A program made the translations under genes and the position numbers. A DNA stretch of 42,470 nucleotides, from contig DFXX01000057.1 in NCBI GenBank assembly GCA_002381765.1, positions 21,186-63,655 of the forward strand, in the 5' to 3' direction. The DNA comes from Bacteriovoracaceae bacterium UBA4097. GTDB lineage: Bacteria > Bdellovibrionota > Bacteriovoracia > Bacteriovoracales > Bacteriovoracaceae. Shown here piece after piece: positions 33,362-42,078 of this stretch. Within the stretch, counting starts at the first letter, position 1, and each line of letters opens with the position of its first letter. The notes under the pieces were generated by a model that worked only from the letters and a program-made list of their open reading frames with translations, searched no databases and had not been told where the DNA came from.

Positions 33362-34300
33362 ATGACTCTCACTCAATTAAATTATATTTTAGCAGTGGAT
33401 AGATGCAGAAACTTCGCTCAAGCTGCCAAAGAATGCTTTGTTACCCAACCAACTTTAAGTATGCAAGTTCAAAAATTGGAGGATTATCTTCAAATCATTA
33501 TCTTTGATAGAAGTAAATCTCCGGTGGTGCCCACACCAATGGGGCAAAAAGTTTTAGAGTATGCGGCCAAGGTCATGCAAGGAGCAAACGAGCTTGAAGA
33601 ACTTGGAAAATCTCTGCGTGGAGAAATTTCAGGTGAATATATTCTAGGTGTCATCCCGACTATTGCTCCCTATGTGCTTCCGCTTTTTGTCCAGCAGTTT
33701 GTAGAAACTTACCCTAAGGTGGAGCTAAAGGTTTATGAACATCAGACTGATGACATAATCAAGCTTTTAAAAGAAGGAAAGATTGATGGAGCGATACTCG
33801 CGACTCCTCTTCTTGTAAAAGAAATTAAGGAGGAGCATTTATTTAACGAGCCTTTTAAAATTTTTCTTTCTCCCGGTCATGCCCTCCTTAAAAAGAAGAC
33901 TATCGATGAAAAAGACCTGGATCTCAGAGAAGCTTGGCTTCTAAAAGAAGGACATTGCTTAAGAGCTCAGGCCCTTCAGCTTTGCCAGTTTAAAAAGGTA
34001 AATGAAGGCAGACAAATTTTCTTTGAGGCCGGAAGTCTCGAAACACTTATCAATCTCGTTAAATCATCCCATGGCTTTACGGTGCTTCCTTATCTCGCTT
34101 CTATAAATATGCCTGCTAAAGACCAGGAGCTTTTGAGAAACTTTAAGCAAAATATTCCAGTGAGAGAAATCAGCTTTGTTTCAGGTCCCATGTCCATGAA
34201 GCATTCTATTCAGAAAGCACTCATAGAAGTGATTTCAGCAAATATACCAAAAGAATTAAAAAGGACATCCTTGAAAACAGAAGTTCTGGGAATTCACTAA
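33362..34300 (+). CDS. oxyR: LysR-family peroxide sensor OxyR
   Basis: A 312-residue LysR regulator. The N-terminal helix-turn-helix 'NFAQAAKECFVTQPTLSMQVQKLED' (17-41) is followed by the effector domain. The redox pair Cys199 and Cys208 ('EGHCLRAQALQLCQF') has the same numbering and spacing as in E. coli OxyR, so it should sense H2O2 by disulfide formation. AAGGA lies 7 nt before the ATG. Tail-to-tail with rarD (4-nt overlap), divergent from the YdcZ/ABC pair, which may be a target. No ahpC/katG-type gene is next to it here. Confidence 0.93.
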   Translation: MTLTQLNYILAVDRCRNFAQAAKECFVTQPTLSMQVQKLEDYLQIIIFDRSKSPVVPTPMGQKVLEYAAKVMQGANELEELGKSLRGEISGEYILGVIPTIAPYVLPLFVQQFVETYPKVELKVYEHQTDDIIKLLKEGKIDGAILATPLLVKEIKEEHLFNEPFKIFLSPGHALLKKKTIDEKDLDLREAWLLKEGHCLRAQALQLCQFKKVNEGRQIFFEAGSLETLINLVKSSHGFTVLPYLASINMPAKDQELLRNFKQNIPVREISFVSGPMSMKHSIQKALIEVISANIPKELKRTSLKTEVLGIH

Positions 34301-35193
34301 GCTTTGATTTTACTGGCCCTTGGTCTGAAGATATATGACTCAGCAGTATACCAGGCGAGGGCTATCCAAATTAGAATGAAGGCATTGAGTCTTTCTGTCT
34401 GAAGTGCCTCATTAAAAATCCACAGTCCACACATAAATTTGAAGCTGGGTGAAAGATACTGAAAGAATCCAAGTGTGCTAAAGGGAAGCCTCTTTGCTCC
34501 GTAGGCAAAAAGAATTAGTGGCAGGCAAGTGAGAATGCCCGAGAGCATGAGCACTAAAAACTTTCCTATCGGCAGCAGTGAATAGGCCGTAAGTGGTGAG
34601 GTCTCCTGAAAACCCCAGGCAATCATAACCGGAATTATAACGACGGAAGTTTCAAAAAAAAGACCTTCAAGAGAGCCCACCTGTACCATCTTTCGTATTA
34701 ACCCATATAGAGCAAAGGTGATGGATAATATTAGGGCAATCCAAGGAATATGATAGAAGTCGGACTGAAGTGCAATGAGTCCAATGGCAATAGTAGCGAG
34801 TACGATCGATGGCCATTGAGTTCCGCGAATTTTTTCTTTAAAAATAATTCTACCCAAGAAAATAAGAATAAGAGGATTAAGAAAGTATCCCATGCTGGCT
34901 TCCAGCACTTTCCCGTGGTTTATGGCATAGATATACAAGAGCCAGTTGGATGAGATTAACCCAGCCGAAATGGTAAGAAGAATTCTTTTCCTTCGGTCAT
35001 GCCAAATTTCCAAGAAGGTAGAGAGCTTTCCCTTTAGAGCTAGATAGATAAAAAGTGTGAGAAAGGACCAGGAAAGTCGGTAAGCAAAGAGGTCCCAGGA
35101 CCCCACTTCAATAAAAAACTTCCAATAAATGGGAAGTAATCCCCATATTGTGAAAGAGGCCATGGCAGCAAAATGAGCTGGGGTTGGTTTCAT
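34297..35193 (-). CDS. rarD: RarD-type EamA transporter
   Basis: A 298-residue, about 10-TM EamA protein. The N-terminal 'FTIWGLLPIYWKFF' and 'ISSNWLLYIYAINHGKVLEASMGYFLNPL' are strongly RarD-like. Probable small-metabolite exporter. It sits 4 nt after the MFS gene, in operon with astD and MFS on the minus strand. Confidence 0.9.
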   Translation of the reverse strand: MKPTPAHFAAMASFTIWGLLPIYWKFFIEVGSWDLFAYRLSWSFLTLFIYLALKGKLSTFLEIWHDRRKRILLTISAGLISSNWLLYIYAINHGKVLEASMGYFLNPLILIFLGRIIFKEKIRGTQWPSIVLATIAIGLIALQSDFYHIPWIALILSITFALYGLIRKMVQVGSLEGLFFETSVVIIPVMIAWGFQETSPLTAYSLLPIGKFLVLMLSGILTCLPLILFAYGAKRLPFSTLGFFQYLSPSFKFMCGLWIFNEALQTERLNAFILIWIALAWYTAESYIFRPRASKIKA

Positions 35194-35197
35194 AATT

Positions 35198-36424
35198 TTA
35201 TCGGAGGTTGTATTTGGTCTTTATTAAGTATGCGATATAGATGGCGAGTAAGGAAGTTCCCACTCCGATAAAGCCCACCCAATTGTAATTTGTTAATTGC
35301 CCTGCTGCAGTTGAACCGATGATGAGTCCACCTAATTGTGAGGCGAGGCCAGCAGAAAATTGTCTAGCCGAGTTCTCTAGGCTCATAAAGGTTCCCCGCT
35401 CATGAGGTCTTACTACCGCTGAAACAAGGGTCATGGCTGGTATGAAGCGTCCAGAACCAATCATGGTAAAGAGTGCAGTGACCATGAGTGACAGCCATAG
35501 GGGTGAGGGAGGTAAATTAGTGAGAAAGAGTATGGGAAAGATGGAGAGGAAGGCCGTTACTCTAAAGACTTTGTAACTTCCTACGCGGTCACACATTTTG
35601 CCGATAAACCTAGCTGAAACGATAGTAAAGCTTCCTCCCACCAGATAGACAAAAGGAAGTTGAGCTTCCAAAAGTCCCACGTTTTGAACTAAGTATGGTG
35701 CGATAAAAGGCACGATCATGAATACGCCAAAGCCCAGAACACTTGTTAAGAGAAAGCTCTGAAGATAATTCCACTGCCTGAGGACACTTCCAAAGTTCCT
35801 AAGATTTTCTTTGAAGCCTTGTCTATGTTCTCTAACTTTTACAGAGGGAAGATAGATCAGAGAGGCAATCCAAAAGATACTACTGACTAAACAGATAAAA
35901 TAAAAAGCTGCATGCCAATCAAAAGCATTAGCTATCCACAATCCTACTGGAACCCCAGCGACACTTGAGATGGAGAAAGCCGACATGACCACACCCATGG
36001 CCGCTCCTCGGCGCTGAAAGGGAATGAGATCAGAAACCAGAGAGAGAACACAAGCATTTAAAACTCCACCAAAGGCTCCTGCAATAATTCGAGCAGTCAG
36101 GAGGGCGGCAAAATTGGGAGCTATGGCACACATATAGGTACCGATGATAAAACCCGTGAAGTTAAAGAGCAGGAATTTTTTTCGATCAAAATGATCCGCA
36201 TAAAGAGCGCCGAAGAATCCAACAATACCCGCGCTAAAGGTATAGGCAGCTACCAAAGTTGAGAACTCAGTCGGAGTAATATTAAAGACCCGCATAAACT
36301 GAGGGCCTAGAGGCATCATGATAACAAAATCAAGAATATGAGAAATTTGAATGGCCGCAAGGATGATAACGTAAATACGCTCTCGTTTGCGGGCCAGGGT
36401 TAATTCTTCGGGAGTATTTTCCAT
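35198..36424 (-). CDS. MFS transporter, sugar/drug efflux-type
   Basis: A 408-residue 12-TM major facilitator. 'YADHFDRKKFLLFNF' is the loop 2-3 motif A, and 'SSVAGVPVGLWIANAFDWHAAFYFICL' is typical of AraJ/Bcr-type members. It starts right at the end of astD (TAA directly followed by ATG), so transport of a product or substrate of that enzyme is plausible. Confidence 0.88.
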   Translation of the reverse strand: MENTPEELTLARKRERIYVIILAAIQISHILDFVIMMPLGPQFMRVFNITPTEFSTLVAAYTFSAGIVGFFGALYADHFDRKKFLLFNFTGFIIGTYMCAIAPNFAALLTARIIAGAFGGVLNACVLSLVSDLIPFQRRGAAMGVVMSAFSISSVAGVPVGLWIANAFDWHAAFYFICLVSSIFWIASLIYLPSVKVREHRQGFKENLRNFGSVLRQWNYLQSFLLTSVLGFGVFMIVPFIAPYLVQNVGLLEAQLPFVYLVGGSFTIVSARFIGKMCDRVGSYKVFRVTAFLSIFPILFLTNLPPSPLWLSLMVTALFTMIGSGRFIPAMTLVSAVVRPHERGTFMSLENSARQFSAGLASQLGGLIIGSTAAGQLTNYNWVGFIGVGTSLLAIYIAYLIKTKYNLR

Positions 36425-37951
36425 TTAGGCGTCTTTTAATCCTACAACATCAGACATCTTGGAACTGTTATCGTCTAGAGTCTCTAAAGTTGCTACCGTA
36501 CTAACACAATGATCAATCATGGAGACAGCCGCTGGATGATGATTTCCAGAATTCTTTACTCCTCCAAAGGGAAGTCTGGAAGTTGCACCTACTGTAGAAC
36601 GATTAAGATTAATAAGACCAGCATCGATATCACGCAAGCATAATTTATAAATATCGCTATCACGAGTGAAGATAGATGCGGCCAGACCATATTGAGTTGA
36701 GTTTGCAATTTGAATGGCTTCTTCAATATCATCATAAGGAACAAAAAAGCAGTTTGGTCCAAAAATTTCTTCCTGGATAAATTTCCCTTGAAGGTCGGGC
36801 TTTTTGGCATAGTGAATAGAAGGGGAGACATAATAGCCTTCAAAGCCCACGTCTAACTTTCTCGGAGCAATGATTTCTTCAGCTCCTTCCTGCTTGCCAT
36901 AGCCACAGAATTCGAAATAAAGCTTTTCAGCTTGCTCATCAATTAGAGGACCCATGAAGGCTTCCGGATTTGACCTTGTAGGATGACCGACACGAATGCG
37001 TTCAGTCACGGCCTTAAATTCACTGATAAACTGCTGCTCAATCTTTCTATGAACAAGGATCATAGAAGTTGAAGTGCAGCGCTGACCGGTCGTGAGAAAT
37101 GCCGAGCGAAGGAGTTCAGGAAGAGCGTGAGAAATATTTGTATCATGATGAAGAATCGTGGAATTTTTACCACCCAATTCCAGGGCCACCAGCTTGCCAA
37201 TATCTTTATAGGTATTTTCTAATATTTTAAGACCCACGGCTTTGGAGCCAGTGAAGAAGACTCCCTTAATTCTCTTATCATTAGTGATTCGAGAAGCCGT
37301 GATGCCCGTTCCATTGATGAAGTTCACAACTCCTGCAGGGAAGCCAGCTTCATGAAAGCATTCCATCATGAGTTGAGCGGAATAGATGGTTTTCTCAGAG
37401 GGCTTGAAAATGACTGAGTTACCAGCAAGAAGGGCTGCCAGAATTTGACCATTAGCAAGATGGCAAGGGAAGTTAAAGGGACCAATCACAAAGGATGGGC
37501 CAAGCGGCTTATAGACCACGTGCCCATCTATCTTAGGCATGACCTCTTTGATGGTCTCTTGCTTAATTCTGTCATAGGAGTCAGCGATGGTTACGGAGAC
37601 CTTGGCATCAAGCGCTGCCGCTTCGGTCTTAGCTTCCCAAAGTGGTTTACCTACCTCCAGGGCCAGGGCCATGGCGATTTCATCTTTGCGAGCACGAACT
37701 ACGTCTTGATATTTTTTAAGATAGCTGATGCGCTCGCCAAAGGAGAGTTTTCGCCAGCTTTCAAATCCCTTTTGGGCAGAGTTTATAACTTCATCGATAT
37801 GAGCATGATATATCCCAGCTTCCCATAGTGTAACGGAGAGATCGGCTGGACATTTTTTTAGAATTTTCTCTTGGGCCCCTGAGAGATCGATTAAGCCGTT
37901 AGGATGAGAGAATTGACCGTTAAAGTAGTCACCTTTAAGTTTCATTTGCAT
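36425..37951 (-). CDS. astD: AstD-like succinylglutamate-semialdehyde dehydrogenase
   Basis: A 508-residue aldehyde dehydrogenase. Catalytic Cys292 (TTGQRCTST), Glu258 (LELGGKN), Asn160 (GPFNFPCHL) and the NAD-binding 'FTGSKAVG' are present, and the sequence around 'YFNGQF' and 'IGPFNFPCHLANGQILAALLAGN' is closest to AstD. It oxidises N-succinylglutamate semialdehyde in the arginine succinyltransferase pathway; close ALDHs act on 2-aminoadipate semialdehyde. Start ATG 37951: AAGGA lies 7 nt upstream (11 extra open codons rejected). The MFS gene follows at once. Confidence 0.85.
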   Translation of the reverse strand: MQMKLKGDYFNGQFSHPNGLIDLSGAQEKILKKCPADLSVTLWEAGIYHAHIDEVINSAQKGFESWRKLSFGERISYLKKYQDVVRARKDEIAMALALEVGKPLWEAKTEAAALDAKVSVTIADSYDRIKQETIKEVMPKIDGHVVYKPLGPSFVIGPFNFPCHLANGQILAALLAGNSVIFKPSEKTIYSAQLMMECFHEAGFPAGVVNFINGTGITASRITNDKRIKGVFFTGSKAVGLKILENTYKDIGKLVALELGGKNSTILHHDTNISHALPELLRSAFLTTGQRCTSTSMILVHRKIEQQFISEFKAVTERIRVGHPTRSNPEAFMGPLIDEQAEKLYFEFCGYGKQEGAEEIIAPRKLDVGFEGYYVSPSIHYAKKPDLQGKFIQEEIFGPNCFFVPYDDIEEAIQIANSTQYGLAASIFTRDSDIYKLCLRDIDAGLINLNRSTVGATSRLPFGGVKNSGNHHPAAVSMIDHCVSTVATLETLDDNSSKMSDVVGLKDA

Positions 37952-38093
37952 AATAAGATCCTTGTCAGAGAATTGGCCTATCATACTCTTTTTCTTTCGA
38001 TTCTCCCACTATAATACGGAGAGTTATCTTTATCTCCTTCTTACACTTTTTCCCGGGATCTGATAAGATGATAGGAATTTCAAGGAGAATCTC

Positions 38094-38897
38094 ATGGTCA
38101 AAACTTTACCAGCTTTGTTGGATAAAATGTGGAGCGATTATATTGCTATAAACCCTTTGGCCCAGAAGATCTTTGATCTTCTAAGCGGGGAAGGGGAAAA
38201 AGTCCTTAATGATCACATTGCTCTTCGAACGTTTAATCATCCTCGCGTAGGAATCGATGTCCTGGCCAAGCCCTTTTTAGAGTCTGGTTATGAGTACAAG
38301 GGCGACTATCATTTCACTGAGAAAAAGCTCTATGCCAAACACTATGAGCATACAGATCACTCCAAACCTAAGATCTTTATTTCAGAACTCAAACTAGAGG
38401 AGTTTTCTCCCAATCTACGCTCCACCATTGAGAATCTGATTAAGCAGATCCCAGCAGGTGCAGAAGCAGCTTTTGACTTCGTTTCAGGAGGGCGTCCCTG
38501 GAAGATCGCTACCAAAACCTATCACGAACTAATGAAAGAAAGTGATTATGCCGCCTGGGTGGCAGCCTTTGGCTATCGCCCGAATCATTTTACCGTCTTT
38601 ATTAATGAGCTTAGGAAGTATTCCGATATTAAAGTGCTAAATGAATTTCTAAAGAGCAAGGGCTTTAAGCTCAATAGTAGTGGGGGAGAGATCAAGGGCT
38701 CTCAAGAAGTTCTGTTGGAGCAGTCTTCGACCCTCGCGAATAATGTCGAGGTTAAGTTTGAAGATGGGACTCTCAATATTCCGGCTTGCTATTATGAATT
38801 TGCCAAGAGATATCCGACTAAGGAAGGAAAGCTTTATCAAGGTTTTGTAGCAGCTTCAGCGGATAAAATATTCGAGAGTACGAAAGTAGGACAGTAG
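38094..38897 (+). CDS. DUF1338 protein (2-oxoadipate dioxygenase/decarboxylase HglS-like)
   Basis: A 267-residue DUF1338 protein, the short form. Ligands of the iron centre can be placed at His41 (NDHIALRTF), His165 (GYRPNHFTVFINEL) and Glu235 (ACYYEFAKRY). The characterised Pseudomonas member HglS converts 2-oxoadipate to 2-hydroxyglutarate in lysine catabolism. AAGGAGAATC precedes the ATG. Neighbours are astD (divergent) and, in convergence, astA and the aminotransferase. Its stop is 2 nt from a small lipoprotein gene. Confidence 0.87.
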   Translation: MVKTLPALLDKMWSDYIAINPLAQKIFDLLSGEGEKVLNDHIALRTFNHPRVGIDVLAKPFLESGYEYKGDYHFTEKKLYAKHYEHTDHSKPKIFISELKLEEFSPNLRSTIENLIKQIPAGAEAAFDFVSGGRPWKIATKTYHELMKESDYAAWVAAFGYRPNHFTVFINELRKYSDIKVLNEFLKSKGFKLNSSGGEIKGSQEVLLEQSSTLANNVEVKFEDGTLNIPACYYEFAKRYPTKEGKLYQGFVAASADKIFESTKVGQ

Positions 38898-38899
38898 GC

Positions 38900-39046
38900 T
38901 TAGTCTTTTTTGCCTTCTTCAAATTTCTTATGATCTTCTTCCAGCATAGCTGCGAATTCGATGAGAACAAATTCATCACTTAATTCATCTTCTTTTACCT
39001 TCTGGGTGCAACCTGATAGCAGGATTGCACTCAGAATTATTTTCAT
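38900..39046 (-). CDS. 48-residue lipoprotein
   Basis: A small gene: MKIILSAILLSGC has a lipobox with Cys13 and a hydrophobic leader, then a charged helical tail with many Glu/Lys. The stop is 2 nt from DUF1338. An ATG at 39052 (two codons earlier) makes an ATGA overlap with the upstream HAMP-like gene, so either start would couple the genes. It resembles entericidin-like small lipoproteins in size only; function unknown. Confidence 0.6.
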   Translation of the reverse strand: MKIILSAILLSGCTQKVKEDELSDEFVLIEFAAMLEEDHKKFEEGKKD

Positions 39047-39048
39047 AA

Positions 39049-39483
39049 TCATGACTTCATTCTGCCTTTAAGCTCATTAAGGAGCGGGGCCACATCCTGC
39101 AAGAAATCTTTTTCTCGAAGTCGCAAATCATCCGACTCGGGAGAGAGGTCTTTTAATTGCTGTTTGATTTTTTTTAAGGGGCCTGCGATGCGATGAGAGA
39201 CAATAAAGCCTACACCTAGGAGTAGCAAGAAATTGAATATGACTAAGCCTAAGAAAAGAGTATCCATATCGGACTTCTGATTTTCCAGAAATTTATAGAA
39301 GATATGATCATCGGGAATTCCCACCTTTAGTCCCTTAGTTTTAAATTTCCAAAAGAAGAGATAAGTCGTGGTGTAAAAAGAAGCTGAGGAAATAAAGAAG
39401 AGCCCTAAAAAATAAGAGAGAAGCTTAAACTGAAACCTGGCATCCAGGATGATATTTTTATAAGACCTGTCATGAGAAGTCAT
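39049..39483 (-). CDS. HAMP-like membrane protein without output domain
   Basis: A 144-residue protein with TM helices at about 17-42 and 74-97, a short periplasmic loop between, and a HAMP-like cytoplasmic end 'SHRIAGPLKKIKQQLKDL' then a helical 'LREKDFLQDVAPLLNELKG'. There is no kinase, phosphatase or methyl-accepting domain. It lies 2 nt after astA, in the same operon. Such orphan HAMP modules are common in this kind of bacterium; partner unknown. Confidence 0.65.
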   Translation of the reverse strand: MTSHDRSYKNIILDARFQFKLLSYFLGLFFISSASFYTTTYLFFWKFKTKGLKVGIPDDHIFYKFLENQKSDMDTLFLGLVIFNFLLLLGVGFIVSHRIAGPLKKIKQQLKDLSPESDDLRLREKDFLQDVAPLLNELKGRMKS

Positions 39484-39485
39484 GT

Positions 39486-40547
39486 TTACCTTTTTTTCGG
39501 TGTTGCTGCTTTCTTCTTCTTTTCGACCTTTGGCTTGAAGGAAACAAAACGAATCTTATCTCCTAGCCTTAGTTTTAGTCCTGCTGCAGTTACTCCGGAA
39601 ATTTTATAGCCTCCGGACTTGAGAGCAACCACTCCACCTAAGGCAGACCGGAAAACTTCTGCTTGAGTAGAGATGATGAAGATTTCTGACTTAAAAGGCT
39701 TATCAGAGATTTCCACAATCTCGCCAACGGTACTTTCTTTAATGGCACGAATATTATCGACCTCAGCTATAAGTACCGGGCCAGGTTCAAAGATTCCCAC
39801 TAATCCCGAAAATCTAAAGCCTTCTTGTTCTAAAATCCTCTTGGCGGGCTCAGTGTTAGGATGAACCTTACCAATAACAAACTGAGCATCCTGAGGAAGG
39901 AGATTGGTAATGATGGGATACTTCGGCATTAACTCTTCGATGAAGCGCTTGTTTTTCACATAGAGATAATCTGCAGTTGGAAAGTCAATCTTAAAGAAGT
40001 TTTTACCTACTGCATCCCAGAAGGGAGAGTGACCAGAATCATTTACCATTCCCCGCATTTCAGCGATGACCTGTTCTTCAAAAAACTTTCTATTTTCGGC
40101 CATGAAAAGAAACCTTGAGAGCGAAAGAAAACGTCCATTCTGAGAATTTCTAAAATCTGGATGGAGATAAAGTGAGCAGATTTCGGCAGGGCCATTATGA
40201 ATAAAATGAAAATGCATGGAAGTGACATCATTCTTCACATGAATGGACTTTGATTCATGATGAGTCTTCTCTATTCGATAGAAGTAGTAAGGTTCAAAGC
40301 CTCCAATTTTAGAGATAATGGCGCAAACTCCGACTATTCTTCCAGTGAAGAGCTCTTCCATGACAAAGAGATAATCTTCTCCACCAGGACCATCTTCACG
40401 GTGAAGAAAGCTTCTCTCGGACATTCGAATCCGTTTCTTTAAAACCTCGGGATCTTTAGGTAATGAAGTAAGACCATGCCCGGATTTCTCCAGGAGCTCC
40501 ATAAGACCATCAAGATCCTTCTGTTCAATGGGACGGATGATAAACAT
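39486..40547 (-). CDS. astA: AstA-like arginine N-succinyltransferase
   Basis: A 353-residue AstA. Family stretches: 'FIIRPIEQKDLDGLMELLEKSGHGLTSLPKD' at the start, 'EICSLYLHPDFRNSQNGRFLSLSRFLFMAE', 'VIAEMRGMVNDSGHSPFWDAVGKNFFKIDF' and 'LMPKYPIITNLLP', and 'GKVHPNTEPAKRILEQEGF'. It moves succinyl from succinyl-CoA onto arginine or ornithine. A lysine-rich tail (KKKKAATPKK) is extra compared with E. coli. Operon with the aminotransferase (3-nt gap) and the HAMP-like protein. No AstB or AstE in the window. Confidence 0.9.
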   Translation of the reverse strand: MFIIRPIEQKDLDGLMELLEKSGHGLTSLPKDPEVLKKRIRMSERSFLHREDGPGGEDYLFVMEELFTGRIVGVCAIISKIGGFEPYYFYRIEKTHHESKSIHVKNDVTSMHFHFIHNGPAEICSLYLHPDFRNSQNGRFLSLSRFLFMAENRKFFEEQVIAEMRGMVNDSGHSPFWDAVGKNFFKIDFPTADYLYVKNKRFIEELMPKYPIITNLLPQDAQFVIGKVHPNTEPAKRILEQEGFRFSGLVGIFEPGPVLIAEVDNIRAIKESTVGEIVEISDKPFKSEIFIISTQAEVFRSALGGVVALKSGGYKISGVTAAGLKLRLGDKIRFVSFKPKVEKKKKAATPKKR

Positions 40548-40550
40548 TCA

Positions 40551-41939
40551 TTATTCCATTTCGTTTAATGTTTTCTCAATAACGGCACAAACTTCATCAA
40601 TATGCTTTTCTTCTACTGCCATGACGGGCATGAGAAATCTCACTCTAGCCGTTGGATGACCACTCGCCATAAATGAGAGCACACCATTCTCAAAAAGCTT
40701 AATAGTGAAGGCCTTGGTCTTTGGTTCATCTCCGCCAAAAGTTGTCATTGCAACCATAGCACCAATTCCAAAAGGTCCTGAGAGCTTGCCTGGATTTTTC
40801 TTGGCAATCTTCTCGAGATTACTCTTGAAGCGGTCGTGAAGCTTATTGATCTTGCCTTCCTTACCTAAATAGCCACCAGTTACAATTTCATTGATAACAT
40901 AATGAGCTGCCGAGATCTGGCTAGCTGAACCTGTGAAGGTCTGTGACATGAGTCCTGGCTTAGGTTTATGATCATCTTTAAAGAGTGTGGCGCATACCTG
41001 AGAGTTTTTTCCGACGGTCACGACATCAACTAGTTTATCCAGTTTAAAATATTGGAAAGCGAAGAGCTCTTGAGTGCGGGCAAAAGTTTGAACTTCATCC
41101 ACCATGACGGAAATATTATTATCCTTACATACCTGAATCAGAGCTTCAAAGTATTCAGTATTACCAACCCATGAACCATTTTCGCCTTGAATGAGCTCCA
41201 TGATGAATCCCGCGTATTGGCCAGGATAGCGTGTAAGCATTTTTTTCATAGCATATACGGCGCGATCTATGGATCCCTTGTGATCATCGGCAGAATAGAA
41301 AGGGATGTAATCAACATCGATGGTCTTTGGAAGACCAGCACGATAAGCGGCTTTATCAGTAACCCAGGCCATGCCTAAAGTACGACCAGCAAAACATTTC
41401 TCGAAAGCGAAAAAGCGGGAAGCCGGAGATCGCTTCTGGAAGATAATCTTAAAAGCATTCTCATTGGCCATCGCCCCTGAAGTGGAAAGGAAGACATTCT
41501 TCATTTCTCCACCATACTTACAGGCCTGATGAGAAAAGATTTCCAAAAGTTTTGCAGTATCTACGTTCTGCTGAAGGTGACCATTCATGACCGTGTTTGA
41601 GATGGCCCCATTGATTTGCGCATCGATCACTCCATGGTGAGAGTGGCCCATATAATGAACGCCGATACCAGTAATGAAGTCATACTTCACGGACCCATCT
41701 GCGAGCTCCACAAAGGGTCCATTACCTATACCAGTTCCCAGATAATTATAAAAAAGGGCCCCACCACGAAAGTCGGCAACTTTTTTTAAGAGGCTATCGT
41801 ATGATTCTTTGAGAGCAGGGTTAGCTGGCCTGATGCTAGTTAGACTGGCCTGATGTTCAGTTAGTGCTTCTTTGATCAGTTCTTTTGCTTTCGCTAAACG
41901 CGAATCATTATAAAAGCCTTCGGCCACAGTCTTTGACAT
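40551..41939 (-). CDS. Class III PLP aminotransferase, lysine epsilon-aminotransferase-like
   Basis: A 462-residue class III aminotransferase. 'STSGAMANENAFK' is the phosphate-binding turn, 'VMVDEVQTF' has Asp281 and Gln284, and Lys311 is the PLP lysine. The surrounding 'VGKNSQVCATLF' resembles the 'GKKTQVCG' of lysine 6-aminotransferase (Lat) more than the usual ornithine enzymes. Could act as succinylornithine or lysine aminotransferase. GGAGGG lies close to the ATG (4 nt). First gene of the operon, divergent from the small secreted protein. Confidence 0.82.
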   Translation of the reverse strand: MSKTVAEGFYNDSRLAKAKELIKEALTEHQASLTSIRPANPALKESYDSLLKKVADFRGGALFYNYLGTGIGNGPFVELADGSVKYDFITGIGVHYMGHSHHGVIDAQINGAISNTVMNGHLQQNVDTAKLLEIFSHQACKYGGEMKNVFLSTSGAMANENAFKIIFQKRSPASRFFAFEKCFAGRTLGMAWVTDKAAYRAGLPKTIDVDYIPFYSADDHKGSIDRAVYAMKKMLTRYPGQYAGFIMELIQGENGSWVGNTEYFEALIQVCKDNNISVMVDEVQTFARTQELFAFQYFKLDKLVDVVTVGKNSQVCATLFKDDHKPKPGLMSQTFTGSASQISAAHYVINEIVTGGYLGKEGKINKLHDRFKSNLEKIAKKNPGKLSGPFGIGAMVAMTTFGGDEPKTKAFTIKLFENGVLSFMASGHPTARVRFLMPVMAVEEKHIDEVCAVIEKTLNEME

Positions 41940-42078
41940 ACGCCCTCCAAAAAATAAAAGATAATGAGTTTTCGGCAGTTTAAGATGAAGTCTTGAAGTT
42001 TATCAAGGAAAAGCTCAGGCTTTAATGTTGATCTTTTTAGTATGTCAATTTCGCTGAATACTGACCGATAAAGTAGTG

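Noticed and set aside
37952..37984. 11-codon upstream extension of astD
   Set aside because: The ATG at 37951 has AAGGA at good spacing and the conserved AstD N-terminus.
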